A stretch of 64,000 bases of DNA from Gordius sp. MW1 (lineage: Eukaryota > Nematomorpha > Gordioida > Gordea > Gordiidae). Shown one piece after another: positions 39,350-53,200 of the stretch. A program made the translations under genes and the position numbers. The notes beneath the pieces are model-generated. The model did not search any database and had not been told where the DNA came from. It was given only the letters and a program-made list of their open reading frames with translations. Position 1 is the stretch's first letter; each line of letters begins with the position of its first letter. The DNA lies in NCBI GenBank assembly GCA_964036665.1, contig OZ038530.1, positions 22,466,001 to 22,530,000 on the forward strand, written 5' to 3'.

Positions 39350-40850
39350 TTCAGTCCCCAAAATTTTGATAAAATTTAAATGCCTTGCCCTATTTTTCCT
39401 CCCAACACCGTATACCTAAAAATATTTAAAAAAAACAATTATGATTTCTTATCAAAAAATGTCTTACAAACATGATTTTACAAATATATACTCACACAAA
39501 AATAAAATAATAATATATGAAAAGAGATAATATTTTCTTGATGCAGATCTCACAAAATATTCTATGGTGATATGAAAGAATGAATTTTAAAGCAATTCTA
39601 TTATTCCTTAATTCTTACAATATTGGATGTATATTCGTATTTCCATACATTTGCAAAGGTTACCTTGTTAATTTCCAATAAAATTGTTTACCTAAGGTAT
39701 ACGCAGATTATTTAATTATTTTTTTAATCAATCTGTGTGCTTATGCTTTCATTTAATTATTATTATTTCTAGTGATTTATATTTACAAAATTATATTAAA
39801 AAAAGATCATTGGACTAATTTTGGTTATATAAAAATGCTTTAATATGTAGTATTTTACAAAATATTGCACATAGCATATATACTTAATAAACTTCCCCCT
39901 CTCTTTGTATATTTTATAAATAAATTTCATACTACTAATTTAATTATTTATCTGTGCTAATTCCCTATCACAAAAATTACCCTCCCTTTCGGTGTATTAT
40001 ATTCATTATTCAAAATACAATCATCCTAACTTGAAAAATAACATCTCCATCTAAGTGATGATATTATTAGATAGATATTAAGTTATGATATTTTATGTAT
40101 AATTGTTGAGCCTAAATTAAACCCTCTCTTAGCTTCTCAACTTAATGATTTTAAGCAATCCTAATATCATTTTATTTTAACAGCTGTTAAAAAATAGATG
40201 TTTTAATCTAACAGGTCAGCTTTATACATCGGTTTTACAGGCATTTGTGAGTCAAACCCATACAAATATTTATTTTTTCACATTAATTTAATTGTTAAGC
40301 TAAAAAAGCTTAAACAAAATTTAATTAGTGGGGTACAGAGAACCCCACGAGCCAAAAAGCTTCTATACATTAAAAAGTATTGGGCCAAAACCGATAAAAT
40401 TTTCACATTCTTGATAAGATTTTTAGGCTACTGAAAAGACTAGATCTATTAGTCAAAAATTGCGTTATATATTTTAAATTATAATTTGCAGGGGGTATGA
40501 GGTACCCCACAAATGCTCTTTTGGGTTAATAAATTTATGGTCACAGGGTCATCATGTTCAATCAGCTGAACGATTTAACAAGGTCTGCCTATTGTATGGG
40601 ATAATATTAATTACATTATCTAGAAACGATTTAATATAAAGTAAGCTGTCACATAATCACGTCCGAAACTTTGCCTATGATTTTTGATCTCGGACTAGTT
40701 AAAGATAATACAAAATAAAGAATTTAGATACCAAATATTTTCTGTATTTTGACATAATGATAGACAAAGATTATTAAATTGTGGCAACGTGTGCGTATAT
40801 TAGATCTAAATCCATAAGTACTAAAATGGCTTAGATCATTTATCAGCTGT
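39350..40850. other. AT-rich intergenic upstream of the F-box gene
   Basis: No gene seen. Two GGGGTAC..ACCCCAC-like patches (40329 and 40491) recall the GGGGTAC repeat at 38073. The F-box gene promoter is expected near 40700-40850; no motif is certain. Confidence 0.5.
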
Positions 40851-42786
40851 ATGAATGCACTGCCCTATGAAGTTAGGGCTAAAGTATTTGACCATTTAGA
40901 TGGCATTACATTTGCTAATATACAATCACTTTCACGTGAATATAATAATTTGTACAAGGAAATAATTTATACCATTCCAAATATATGGCACACAAAATGC
41001 ATTAAGGAAATAAATGAAGATTATATAAATGATGTTCTTGCAAAAAAAGAAAAATTCATGTAAGACTACTAGAACTCTGTATGAAGCTTTATTTAAGAGT
41101 CATATAATTTTTAATTTTTATTATTAAAGACATACAATAAACTTTGTATTTTGCAAATTGATCCCTAAACTTGACTTATTTCTTGGTAACTGAAACAATT
41201 ACTTATTTGTCTTGGCTGCTAATCTTTGAGATATGATCTTGGGTAAATTTCTGAATTTTTACTAACGGATTCTTAATGAGAATGACTTAATGAATGCATT
41301 ATCTTGCTGGTTAGACATGATAACTAAAATTTATTCTCTTCCCCACACATCAGCAATATATGTTTATGCATTTTTTCTAATTTATACCCATTGTATTTAT
41401 AGTTACACCGCTTCATATCATCCATTAGCAATAAAGGAAAGTAGTTGTCAAGAAGTTGGAGATCTAAATCTAGTATGGGAAAAATTATATGCCACCTGGT
41501 ATTTACAGAAAAGGATAGGGGGTTGGAAAAAGGTAGAAGCAATTAAGATTAACAAATATAGTGATGACAAGATTGGAGGAAATTTTTCAAATCCTGATTT
41601 AGACGTGATAACAAGGGCCATATTTAATGGTAGTTATTTAGTGACAGGTCATGAATCTGGTTACATTTGTCAATGGAACCTTGATAACCCAAAAACACCT
41701 CTCCCATTAGCACATCATGTAAGTGGGTGTATCAGAGACATGATATTAATCAACAAAATTTCTGCCCACCAAACCCTTTTAAGTGATCAACCTGTTACAC
41801 AATGGTTAAGGTACATTAGAATAGCTTCGATAGCACAAGATAACATGATAAAAATTAATCCTTTCTATGCAAGTCAACAGACTTGTGTTCCTAACCTAGC
41901 ACCTATATCAATATCACATCCTAGAGGACCTTCTGGGCCTCCAGGTGTTGGCCTTGATAAACCCTTCCTCACAGTCTTATGTCCTGTTGCGGGTCGTCCA
42001 GAATATTTTTGCACGGGGGCTCGTTGTGGTTTCGTAAGTATTTGGGAACAGGACGAAACGTGCGCTTACATGCGAATCCTATTTCAGGCTCACGATTCGG
42101 AAATCATACATTTAGCCACTTGCGGTCGTACCCTAGTGACCATATCTTTAGCCCTGGATCTTAAGCTGTGGTGGTTATTTCCATCTTCAACAGATGAAGC
42201 CAACGACTTAAGAAAGTTTTCCCTCCGGTGCTATCACAGCTTAAGTCTGGGTTTCCATTCTTATCAACAATCTTTACCCTTCGGTACTTCCACCTTTTAC
42301 ACGGGGCCTTGGAGTAATTTCGTTTTCAAAAACGATCTAGTTTTGGCGGCCAACCTCAAGCTCGTCGCGGCGCTCTTCGTTACGGCTCCACCTTACCAAC
42401 ACCAACCAGAGCAGGGAGGAAGTCGAGTAGCGGATACCCAAATTTCTTATCGTCAATGTAGGGCCGCTTCTAAATTGCCTTACTATTGCGAAAACGATTC
42501 CATCAACGCCCTGACCTTTAAGCACAATCTCCTAGGTGTAGCCACTAGCTCTGGTTGGATTTTGGTTTACTACATAAACCATCCAAACCAATTGTTGAGT
42601 GAATGGGAAAAGGGGCAACCTATTTGGTGTAGAAAATTGTCACCGACGAATTTGCTTTCGGAATCGAACTGTCATGCAGTTAGCAGCATTACTGGAATAG
42701 AAATTAGTTTAGATACTTGCAAACCTCGCGTTTCAGTAACAACGACCTTGGGTTTAGTAGTATACACATTCAATTCGAATTTGTGA
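40851..42786 (+). CDS. F-box / WD-repeat-like protein, two exons
   Basis: Predicted substrate-recognition subunit of an SCF-type ubiquitin ligase, inferred from domains only. Exon 1 (40851-41059) encodes an F-box: LPYEVRAKVFDHLDG at residues 4-18, with the typical W at IPNIWHTKC. Its donor, GTAAGA, is at 41060. Exon 2 (41403-42786) starts after an AG in the right phase, replacing the last codon by Ile, and runs to TGA; total about 530 residues. Exon 2 has WD-blade-like strands: YLVTGHESGYICQWNLD (about residue 147), FCTGARCGFVSIWEQDE (about 273) and TCGRTLVTISLALDLKLWWL (about 305). The blades are degenerate and I cannot count them safely. The frame stays open upstream of 41403 as far as 41290, but that part looks intronic. 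An AATAAA lies at 42994. A short out-of-frame uORF precedes the ATG. The closest named family is not recognised. Confidence 0.72.
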
Positions 42787-43639
42787 AAGACGTGCTGCGC
42801 AGACGATTTATTATACACATCTTCGAAAATGCTATTAAATTAAGAATTTAACTTGATCAGTTATGGGACCTTAAGTTTGATTTTTAAAATGCATACCAGT
42901 ATGAAAAATATATCTATATTCAGACTTTATTTATAAAATGCAGTAATATATTGTTAGTCAATTATATGAATCCATTTGTTACCTACATCGAGCAATAAAT
43001 TTAGTTAATTGGTTTATCTCTAATCAAATACAATCAGTTGTATGTTTGTTTATTCAGTATTGACATATCCTCAATTGGTATGTTCGTCAGTCTCAAAATT
43101 ATCCATTTCTAAAATTACATATGGTTCAATTAATTGCTCTGCAATTCTTACGCCAAACGTTGTGTCTTGTCCAAGAGTTGCATATCAAAAACTGTTGCTT
43201 ATCCTAAGTACAAAAGAGACTAGGTTATATACATGTAGCTTAACGCACAAAAGTAACAGACGTGCAAGCTAGGGGTGGAGCCGCGAGCGATGTCCTAAGG
43301 ATTGAGTTTATTCAAGATTTTTCATCTATTTTAAAAGTTGAGTTTAGTCGCTAGAAATATTGTTAGTTGACGTTATTATTGTTTTTTAGTGAAAATTGAT
43401 TTCTACTTTATTGATCTTATTATCTGTTTTTATACATTTAATCTTCAACGGGTTGCCATTTGATGTTTGAATCGAATTTAGATTACAAACTATTTAACAA
43501 TAAATTATAATTTTACGTTTAAACATCTATATATTAAAAAAGACTCAATAAGTTGTTATGATTTATAATATGTTTAGAGTTCTTGCTTATCTGTCTTTTA
43601 GATTTCATTTCAGAAAATGTAAAAAATTACATATCTTAT

Positions 43640-43830
43640 ATATAAAAATGAAACTATGTCTGTGTGTGTGTATATATGCCGCCACCAATTTTGGAAAACT
43701 ACCAGACCGATTTGGCTCAAAATTTCACAGTTTATTCCTGACACTCCGGAGCATGTTTTAAGATTTATTCGAGCCAAATCGGTCCAGTAATTTTCGAGTA
43801 TTCGTACGCGTTGCACTGTATACGGGAAAT
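43640..43830. repeat. Interspersed repeat with inverted ACCGATTTGGCTC
   Basis: ATGAAACTATGTCTGTGTG, a TG tract, then AGACCGATTTGGCTCAAAAT and, inverted 80 bp later, CGAGCCAAATCGGTCCAGTA. Looks like a transposon end or short interspersed element; class unknown. The rest of 42787-44262 shows no gene. Confidence 0.6.
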
Positions 43831-44262
43831 AGAACAATAGAAGTAGAACATATAGACATCAAACTTTATTTTTACTTCAATAACCGCTTTATCATCATAT
43901 ATGCCCTAAAATTCCAACATAATTTAATACACCCGAGTAAATGGCAAAACAACGTTTGCCTGGTTCATCTAGTTTATAATATAATTAAAACAATTATGAA
44001 GTAGCCTATTGCAAGATGGCTAGAGAGTTTTATTTTTAATAATGACGAAATTCATTTCTGTTCATTATAAGACAAAATAATTTCTTGTCGAAGTTGTCGA
44101 CTACATTTTAGTTTTGAAACATTACTCTTACTTATATTTTCGCTTTAAATTCTTTCGTTCCTTTTACAAGTTAATAACAATTATATAAAAACATGTTTTT
44201 ATAAAATAGCCAATATTGGTCAAAATTAATATTATATTTATTATTAAAAGGAATAATTTATA

Positions 44263-47200
44263 TTAAAAAGTTTTTATTTTTCGTTTAGCTAAATGATTAT
44301 CCATTGAGTCCTTTAAACAGACGGGACCCTGTGGACTGTAGCCTTTACAACAAATTTGAGTTCTGTGACATTTCACGTAGGTTGGCAGTTGCGTAGTCGA
44401 ATTTCGAAAACTAATCCATAAAAAATTACATTTAAAAAAATCTTTAAAGTTATTATTATTTATAAAGGTTTTAAATATTAAAAACCAAACTAACTTATTT
44501 ATTCTTAAATTGAGGCAATCGATTAGTTTTAAATGATCTAAATAAACATATGGTTTGATAGACTAGGAAATATTCTTTTCCCGTTAACCACTAAGTTAAA
44601 TATGACTTCAAGTTACTGCCATCTACAGTCAATTTAAAATCCAAAAACCTAGGCATTTTAACCACATTTGGAATCTTGGCAACGCTTGTGCGTTATATAT
44701 AGCATACTTAACGTTTTCGCTCATATATAAGCTCACTAAAATATCATAATATGATAATAATTAAAGCGATAGGTATATAAAGACCATGTTAAATGTAAAC
44801 TCTTATTATGTTAAGATAAGTACAATGAATAATTATTGCTTTGTTTTGTAATCAAAATGAATCTAGCTAATTAGATGGTATCGACAAATTAAAACTTGGT
44901 CAAACATTTGCCTTCAAGCTTTTATCTTGCTAACTATATAAATTCTTTCGATGATTTTAAAGTATTTTTTAATGAAATAATTTAAAACTGTTACCCCAAT
45001 GGTTGCCAGCATAAGTAAGGAGATGTTAGGAGATCTTTTGCTACTTGACATATTTCCAAATTGCATTTTTCGTACTGGGTTTGACGACTGTTAATTATAA
45101 GCATATTAATAAAAATATTATTAATTAATAAGAAAGACTTTACTAACTGTTCGATATATTAGAATTAGATAGCGCTCATAACAATTGTCAGTAAAACTTT
45201 GGAGACCTTTAGAGTTAGAACAAACTTAACTATGGCCAATGGGCACTAGAGGGAGACAGAAACGCAGATGACCCAACCCTCTTGCGTTTCTAATTTTTTT
45301 TTAAATTTTTAACCATATCAGGGTTTGAATATTGAAACATATGATTAAGTCACCCCTACTCCATAACCTGGCTAAGCCTCAATATAATACAGTGATTTGG
45401 CAATTTATTTAGACGGTGTTTTAAACAACACAATAGATTTAGACAATTCTTATATATATTAAAACAGCCTAAAACTGAGAATGTAAGGGGAATGCAGAAT
45501 CAAAGGTCAGATTTGGTCAAATATTTCTGCCCTAACACGGCCCTGTCCGATTTTTTAGCTAAATTGCCCGCCCGAGCCATTCTAAATGTCCGCTCGACCA
45601 AGCCCCTTTAGAGCTGCCCCGGTCCGAAATGATAATTTTCAACTTTTTACCACTATTTGTTATATACTTGTAAAAATTTTAAATTTAATCCTCCATTTTT
45701 TTGGATAAGAACTATGGTTACTAAATAACATACTATCAAAAAAAGTAACAATATAATACAGGAAAACAAAATAATACACTATAAAAAAATTTCATTGAGC
45801 ATTACCGAATCTTGTTACGGTGCCCGCGAGGACCCGCCCGAAAGTTTTATTTTATGGGCCGGGCTTTTAATTATTTAAAATAAAATGTAAGCTAATAAAC
45901 GCCAATTTTTATGCCAACTTTGTATTGTAATTTACTCACATACAAACTTGCCTGCCTTAATGTGTAAACAAAATTGTACCTTATAGTTAAGTGACAATTT
46001 TTTTGACATATCCGACTTCGTGATTTTACTCCGCATCCACCACAAGGTTCCGAACATGGTTCCCAGGGAGTCCAGAGACCCCAAAGGGCCCAGCTGTTTT
46101 GGGAAACGGATAAATATGCATTTCGATACACTATGTCATTTTGGGTACGATTCTGCCACTTTAATGACTCGAGGGGTATCCATTTGAGTTGCGTTAACGG
46201 TTTTAAAGCTTTGTTGGAACTTGACAAGGAGAAAGATTTCCTTATATCTTTAGGTATCTCATAAAATGGCGCCCATTTATTGCTAACTAAGATATTATTT
46301 TTTGGCACGCTTTTAAAAGGTTCCTTAGAAACATGCTTCGAACCTTTAGCCTTTTCACTACGTTCGACTTGGTTTTCATACCCAGCGCTCGATAAGATGT
46401 TGTTGTAGTTAGATTTGAGACTTTTATCAACAATGGCATTCGTCAATGATCGCTGAGCACTCGGCCATATGCTTTGGTTTAACGACTGCAAAATGTTCGC
46501 CGATTTACCATCGATTAAAATAGAGATTCCAGCAATGTTAGAGTTATCATGGGAGAAGTTGCTTTTTTCGAAATAGGTTACTCTAGCTTGCGCGTCATAG
46601 GGTGGAAAGGTGGGTTTTGGTATAGGCCCCGCGGTTTTCTCTTTATGATTTGGTACGTTACTTTGAGTGGGATAAACGGGCTTTGCTGTGACTAAATCCG
46701 TTCGGGTAGTATTAAGGAATCCTGTAACATCCTCTGGTTTAGATAAATCCCAATTTGTCTCTCCAAATCTTAAAATGTCATCCACATTTTCGTGATCCGT
46801 GACAATTGAAGTTAGGTCCAGAGTTCTGTCACCATATTTGTAGGTGTCCATTTGCTCTCGTTTGGGCGGCGGTAAGTGCCAGGGGTTATTTCCTCTAGTT
46901 TTAAAATACAATTCTTGTCCCAACTTATAGGGACGATCGTTAGATTTGTGATGAACTCTATTGCGTGATACAGGCTGACCTAGAAAATAATTGGAATCTC
47001 GTTGTTGGGGAGAAAATTTGGCTAATTGATCATTGGCATCTTGGTAAGTTTCGGGTTGAAAAAACAATTGATCGTAGTCGGCAAAATCATCAATGAATGA
47101 ATCCCCAGAAAAGCGGTCCTCCTTAAACCTTCGAAATTTAAAAAATTGGATGAATTAATGTGTATTAATTAATTACCTGCGAGCTTGGGGGATGACACGT

Positions 47201-50200
47201 TGTCTAATCCAATAGGGGTGAAACTCATAATCGTAATCCAAACGTGGTCTGCCACCATAGTATGTAGAGCGGGTTTGATTAGACTGAATGTAGCGATTTT
47301 GGTATCCACCCCTGGGATCCCTATATTGGGCGTTACCAATTACTGAGGGGTAAGGACGTCTCTGAGGATAATTTATCCTTACTAGGGGCGGAGGGCGATA
47401 CCTCGATTGCCCGTAATAACGTCTAAAAGCCGCACCTACTTGGTATTCCTCACCCTCCTCGTTTGGGGTTGTGGGTAGGGGAAAAAATGAGGGCGTACTT
47501 GAGGGCATAACCGTTTGAGAGGTAGGGACATATGAGGAGGGGTAAGAAACATCACCATTAACCTCAGGGTAATAAATTGGTGCCCTTGTGGTGTGAGGTC
47601 TATCGTACACTTTTCTATCGTAGCCCCAAGGTGGCCGGGTCGGGTAGGGACGTTTCTTGAAGTATTCTGGCCTGGTGGGTGGCTTAGGAGGGATAGGATA
47701 CCTCGAGGATCCTGAACAGTCGCAAACGCTAGGTTTGCTAGGTATTTGATCGATTTCGTTTCCACAAACTTAATACGCGATTATATCACAAACGTTCAAT
47801 AGTTTTAAAATTGTGTTTTAATTGTACATAATAGATTGATAAGTGAATAATAGCTATTAGTGTTATTATAATAGAACTGATACTACCACTAAAAATAAAG
47901 ATACGTAATTAATGGCCATAAGAAAATTGCAGCACCAATTAAAAAAATAATTTAAAGTTTTTTCCTTATTCGAGTTTGTATGCTAATTCTAAGACCACAG
48001 CCATTAACCCGCTTAAGTTTTCAAGGCCAGCACGGACAACCAAAAACGAGCCCAAGTAACGCATAGCAATTAATAAGCATCTTTTATACACTATAAAAGC
48101 ATGTCGTAAGCACATAACTATGATTTGATTTGCCTGTATTTTCTATTATTATTATTGTTATTAGTTATTACCTATAGACACTATCGCACGAAATCCCTTT
48201 CCACCATAATTAGCAGTTTCGCTAGATGATTCAAAAATTATAACCATTTGATCCGTTTCTGAATAAATATCTTCTTGCACATTACTTCCGCTACACATTC
48301 TACCTCATCAAACATAAATTTTAAATATTTTATTTTTAATTTAATAATAATTCGAATACATTTATAATTTTTATTTTTGGTGATAAAAGTTATTTTAACC
48401 TGGCACCGGTTAGACCTAAATCTTTGGCATATTTAACTTCTATCCAATGGGCACAAGCCCCAGTTTTCGATACGGGCATTTTAAAAGGAGCTGTCTTAAC
48501 GTAACTAAACTTGAGTCGGCCAGCTGTATCATTGCATTTTCCCTAAATTACCATAAATATTGGTAGAAATTATAAAAAATAAATAATAATTTTTAAATCG
48601 CTGGGTTTGGATTGATAGGTAGAGGATATGGAACGCGATATTTCTGGCTAGTTATAACCCATCATCAGAGAAAAAAAGGGTGAATATGAAGACACAAAAA
48701 ATAAAAATGAAGTATAGTGGGTGGTAACATGAACAAACACGTTGCAGACAAATTTTATTCAAATTATTTAATAAAAGTATCACATGGGTAAAATACATTG
48801 GTAAATAAAATATATATAAAATAAAAAATAAAACTCGGGCCTTCGACCCTCGTGGGAAGGGGGAGGAGGGAAGTGGACGGGAGGAGGAGAAGGGAAGGGG
48901 GAACGAAACTCATCTATACTCCGTATAAAAGTAGCATATTTGCTATGCAATTTATGGGCGAGAAAAGTGGGAAGGGGCGAGAATGCCTATAGGGAGTGTT
49001 AAATGAAAAATAATTAGTTAAATTTATACAAATGTTCCATCACTTTGGCCAGTGGTTATCTTTTCTATTGGTTAGCAGACAGCCAAATAACTAGCCTATA
49101 ATTATAATCAAGAAAAAAAATCGATTTTAATCTCACTTTGGCCAATGGTCATTTTTTTTAATGGTCAGTAGCCAGGACACGGTCAAATATTCATATTATC
49201 ATTGAAATAACAATAACAATATATTAATTTAAAAAAAACAGAAAAAATTTGCCCTCTCCGGGATTCGAACCCATATCAGTGAAGGCATAGGCTTTTGTAG
49301 GAGGGGGGGGCACAGGGACCCATATCAGTAGAGGCATAGGCCCTTCTACGGAAGGGCATAGGGTAATTATCAATGTTAACCTAATATACCAATTCTAAAA
49401 CTAAAAAAAAATTTCGAATCACAATTTGGCCAATGGTCATTTTTTTCATTGGTCAGTAGCCAGCGGATAGTCAAAAAGTCATATTATCAATGGTATTAAC
49501 AAGAACAAAATATTAATTTAATTTAAAAAAAAAATTTGTCCTCTCCGGGTATTGAACCAGCAAGTCAGAAAGTTGGAAGAAGGAGTTAGATAGGCCCTTG
49601 TAGGGGAGGGCATAGGGTAATTATCAATGTAAACCTAATATACCAATTCAAAAACGTGAAAAAAAATTGCGAATCTCAATTTGGCCAATGGTCATTTTTT
49701 TCATTGGTCAGTAGCCAGCGGACAGTCAAAAAGTCATATTATTAATGGTATTAATAAGAACAAAATATTAATTTAATTTAAGAAATTTTTTTTTGTCCTC
49801 TCTGGGTATTGAACCAGCAAGTCAGAAAGTTGAAAGACGGGGTCAGATAGGCCCTTGTAGGAGAGGGCATAGGGTAATTATCAATGTTAACCTAATATAC
49901 CAATTCAAAAACGAAAAAAAATATTTCGATTCACAATTTGGTTAATGGTCATTTCTTTCATTGGTCAGTAGCCAGCGGACGGTCAAAAAATCATATTATC
50001 AATGGTATTAACAAGAACAAAATATTAATTTAATTAAAAAAAAAATTTGTCCTCTCCGGGCATTGAACCAGCAAACCAGCAAGTCAGAAGTTGAAAGACG
50101 GTGTCAGAACGTTGGAGGACGGACGGACAAATGACAACAAAAAGCGAGTCCATAAATTGCATAGCAATTAATACTACAAAAGAAAACGCGTTAAAGACTA

Positions 50201-53200
50201 ATTGGATGGCATTGATCCATGTATGGAAATCTTGTTGGATTCGATGATTTCCATAGTGATCTTTTGCCTGATGTAGAAGAATTCCTTAGGTTCTCTAGAA
50301 GAATTCGTCATCGCTTTCCCGATTTGTTTGAGGAAAGCGAGAGCCTCTGAATCTAGGTTGCCTGCCAATAATGGTAGCCAACGCGGGGATGAAAACTGTA
50401 TTGGTGAGAGTGGAATATTTTTCGGTTTTTTTCCTCTCTGCCTTGATTATAAGGCCGGGGGAAGAGTTTGAGGGGGCGAAGATGTCGATAGATAAAAACA
50501 ATAGAAATTACAAATCCGGCTATAGCGAGAAATTAACAATAGTTGTTGTAGGGATGGATGCTTTTATAAATATAAGTACAGATGGATATACCGAAATACC
50601 GCGTTCCATTTCCCTCTACCTACTTTATCCATCCGAACCCACCGATTTTATACAAAGAAACACACAATTATGGATTAAATATACAATTTACAATTAGTAA
50701 TTTCAAATTTTAATAATATTTATTTATTTATCAATAAGTGAAACCTTAATAAACCATATACACTCTTGATTCAATGTGTATTGAAGGGGATGATTTGGTG
50801 ATGCTATTTCTATAGATCTCATTGTTGAATTGAGAACGTGGGTTCCGACATTTTCAGGACATTCCACTTAAAAAAAATTATTTTGAAAAATTATATAAAA
50901 TATGTAAAAATAATAAAAACATTCTTAAACATTCTTTAAATAAATTTTCTTAAATTTTTTATTTAACTTTAAAACTAATCATGCTTTTAGATATATTATA
51001 AACTGTTTTAATTTGTCGTTGAAATAAATCTTTTACTTAAATATAAAAGCTTTATTTTTAAATTTAATATACTTAATTTGAATAAAAAAATAAATACCAG
51101 TTCCCATAACACCCATTGTACAATTTCCGTCCCCCAAACCAGTTGGACAAATACATTTTTTGCAATTTTTAGGATTAGCATATCCTCCATTCGAACATTC
51201 GGTACTATTAATCGGACATGAATCTGAATAAATAAATGAATAAACAAACTAATAAATAAATAAATCTTTACTTTTGCAATATAACGTGTTCACTAATTTG
51301 TTATCGTAGAAAGAGGGTTTGTAAGAACTGCCCATCGTGGTTTGGTAATATGAATTTGAGCTCATTATAGTTGGTTCATTTTTGAGCGACTTTTTATATA
51401 ACTGTATATTAAATAAAAAATATCCTATGTAATACAAAATATTTCGATTTTATAATATTTTAATTTTGTTTATAACATATTTAACAAGCGTAATAGTTAT
51501 TTTGTAAGATTAAATCATGGGCTTAGATAGCATTGGAATTAGAAGGGGGCAATAATGATTCAGGGAGGGGCAAAATGATTATATTATAAATTTTAGCCAT
51601 AATTTTAATAAATTTAAAAAAAATTGGATTTAGAGGGGGACAGCCGCCCCTCCCTGCCCCTCCCCCCTGGCTATGCCCATGTTAATGCTGTACCTAAATA
51701 TTCGTAACACAATTGACTGATGAACAGCTGATTTTTGGCATTAAAATTTATTAAGTAACATATAGCCATCTTGGATGAGATTATCTTCAATATACGCATT
51801 GCGCATTTAAATCTTTCAAAATTATGGAAGTATCGAATAATTACTTAATAATTATCAGCTGTTCTCCAGTCTAATATTAATTAAGGCAACTCGAATTTAA
51901 ACAAACTCACCTAAAAATCCTAACTTAGGCATTTTATATTTAAAGTGATAAATAGAAGAAAAAAATAGCTATAAAAGGACGTACGTATTGTGGTATATGT
52001 AGCAGACTTCCATAATCATATGGGATCTTCATGTTCGAACCGCGGTTAATACTGAAAGATTCGTAGTAACTAGGATCAACCTAATCAACAATTTCGAAAT
52101 TAATAAATAAATATTTAAAAATTTTAAAATTAAATAAATTCCTGCAAATAAGGTTATAATAATATACGTTGAATAAATTGAGGTGGACATGTTCGTCCCT
52201 ATCTGTCCTTGTATGGGTGTGCAGTAACCCCAAAACATGCCCAATCACTTTTGCAACTGAACCAATCTAAATAAATAATCATCATAAATTTATTTAATAT
52301 TTGATTTATTTATTTTAATTATAGTAAATGTTATTTTACGTTGGCGCAATACGGAAAATCTAAATAGATTTTTTGTGGTCCTCCAACTCTACCAACAAAA
52401 GTTCGACATCTTTTTTGATAATAAATTTGGAATATTACAAATAAACAAAAGAAAAAATGTATAAATTCTACACAAAATTTAAAGCAAGCAAAAATAATTA
52501 GTTTAAAAAATTGTTGTTAACTAAATTACATTATAAACTATAAAGATAAAACATTTTAAGTTTTTGCAAAATTTGAATTAATTTTGAAATCGAATATATT
52601 TTTAAGTTTTTTATAATAAAAAATCTTACGTATTATCATTGAGATCCTCAAACATGATGTAATGATCAGAACCCTTGGTTTCACGAAAGTCTAAACACGT
52701 GTAATCAGTCCAAGCCTCTAAAGCAAACCTCAGGATTTGTTTATCAATCTCCGCTAAAATATGTAAACAACTATTTACTAAAATCAACCCAACCAATTTT
52801 AAAACTACAGGCACACACATCCACACCTAATTATCTAATTTATCTTTCAGTGCATTACACTATTTTTGTTAAACACAGTTACTATATTTATATATAAGAG
52901 TGTTTATCTTTTTATTTTATTTTTTTGATATTTTTCCTTTTCGCACCTTTTTTCAAGCACCATCTGTACTTAGTTATTCCTATTTCTTATAAGAACTCCA
53001 TTGTTACAATCGCTATTGTTAATTACACGCTATAATCAGATTTGCAATTTCTTTGTTTTTATCTATCAACGTGTTTTTGTTAACCATAAACTCACTATAA
53101 TTCATTTTTTTGTGTGGCTTTATCCTCACCCTTTTTTTCTTCTGATGGGCTATAATTTCCCAAAATATCGCGTTCCATTTATCTCTACCTACTTAATCAA

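Noticed and set aside
41290-41402. Start of the WD protein at 41290 as a separate gene
   Set aside because: The AG at 41401-41402 and the GTAAGA donor at 41060 join in phase to the F-box exon. The stretch 41290-41402 is hydrophobic and poorly coding in look.
52626-52826. Signal peptide upstream of the astacin exon (MWMCVPVVLKLVGL)
   Set aside because: A good acceptor at 52754-52755 and the upstream propeptide exon 53718-53916 with matching phase show this is intron.
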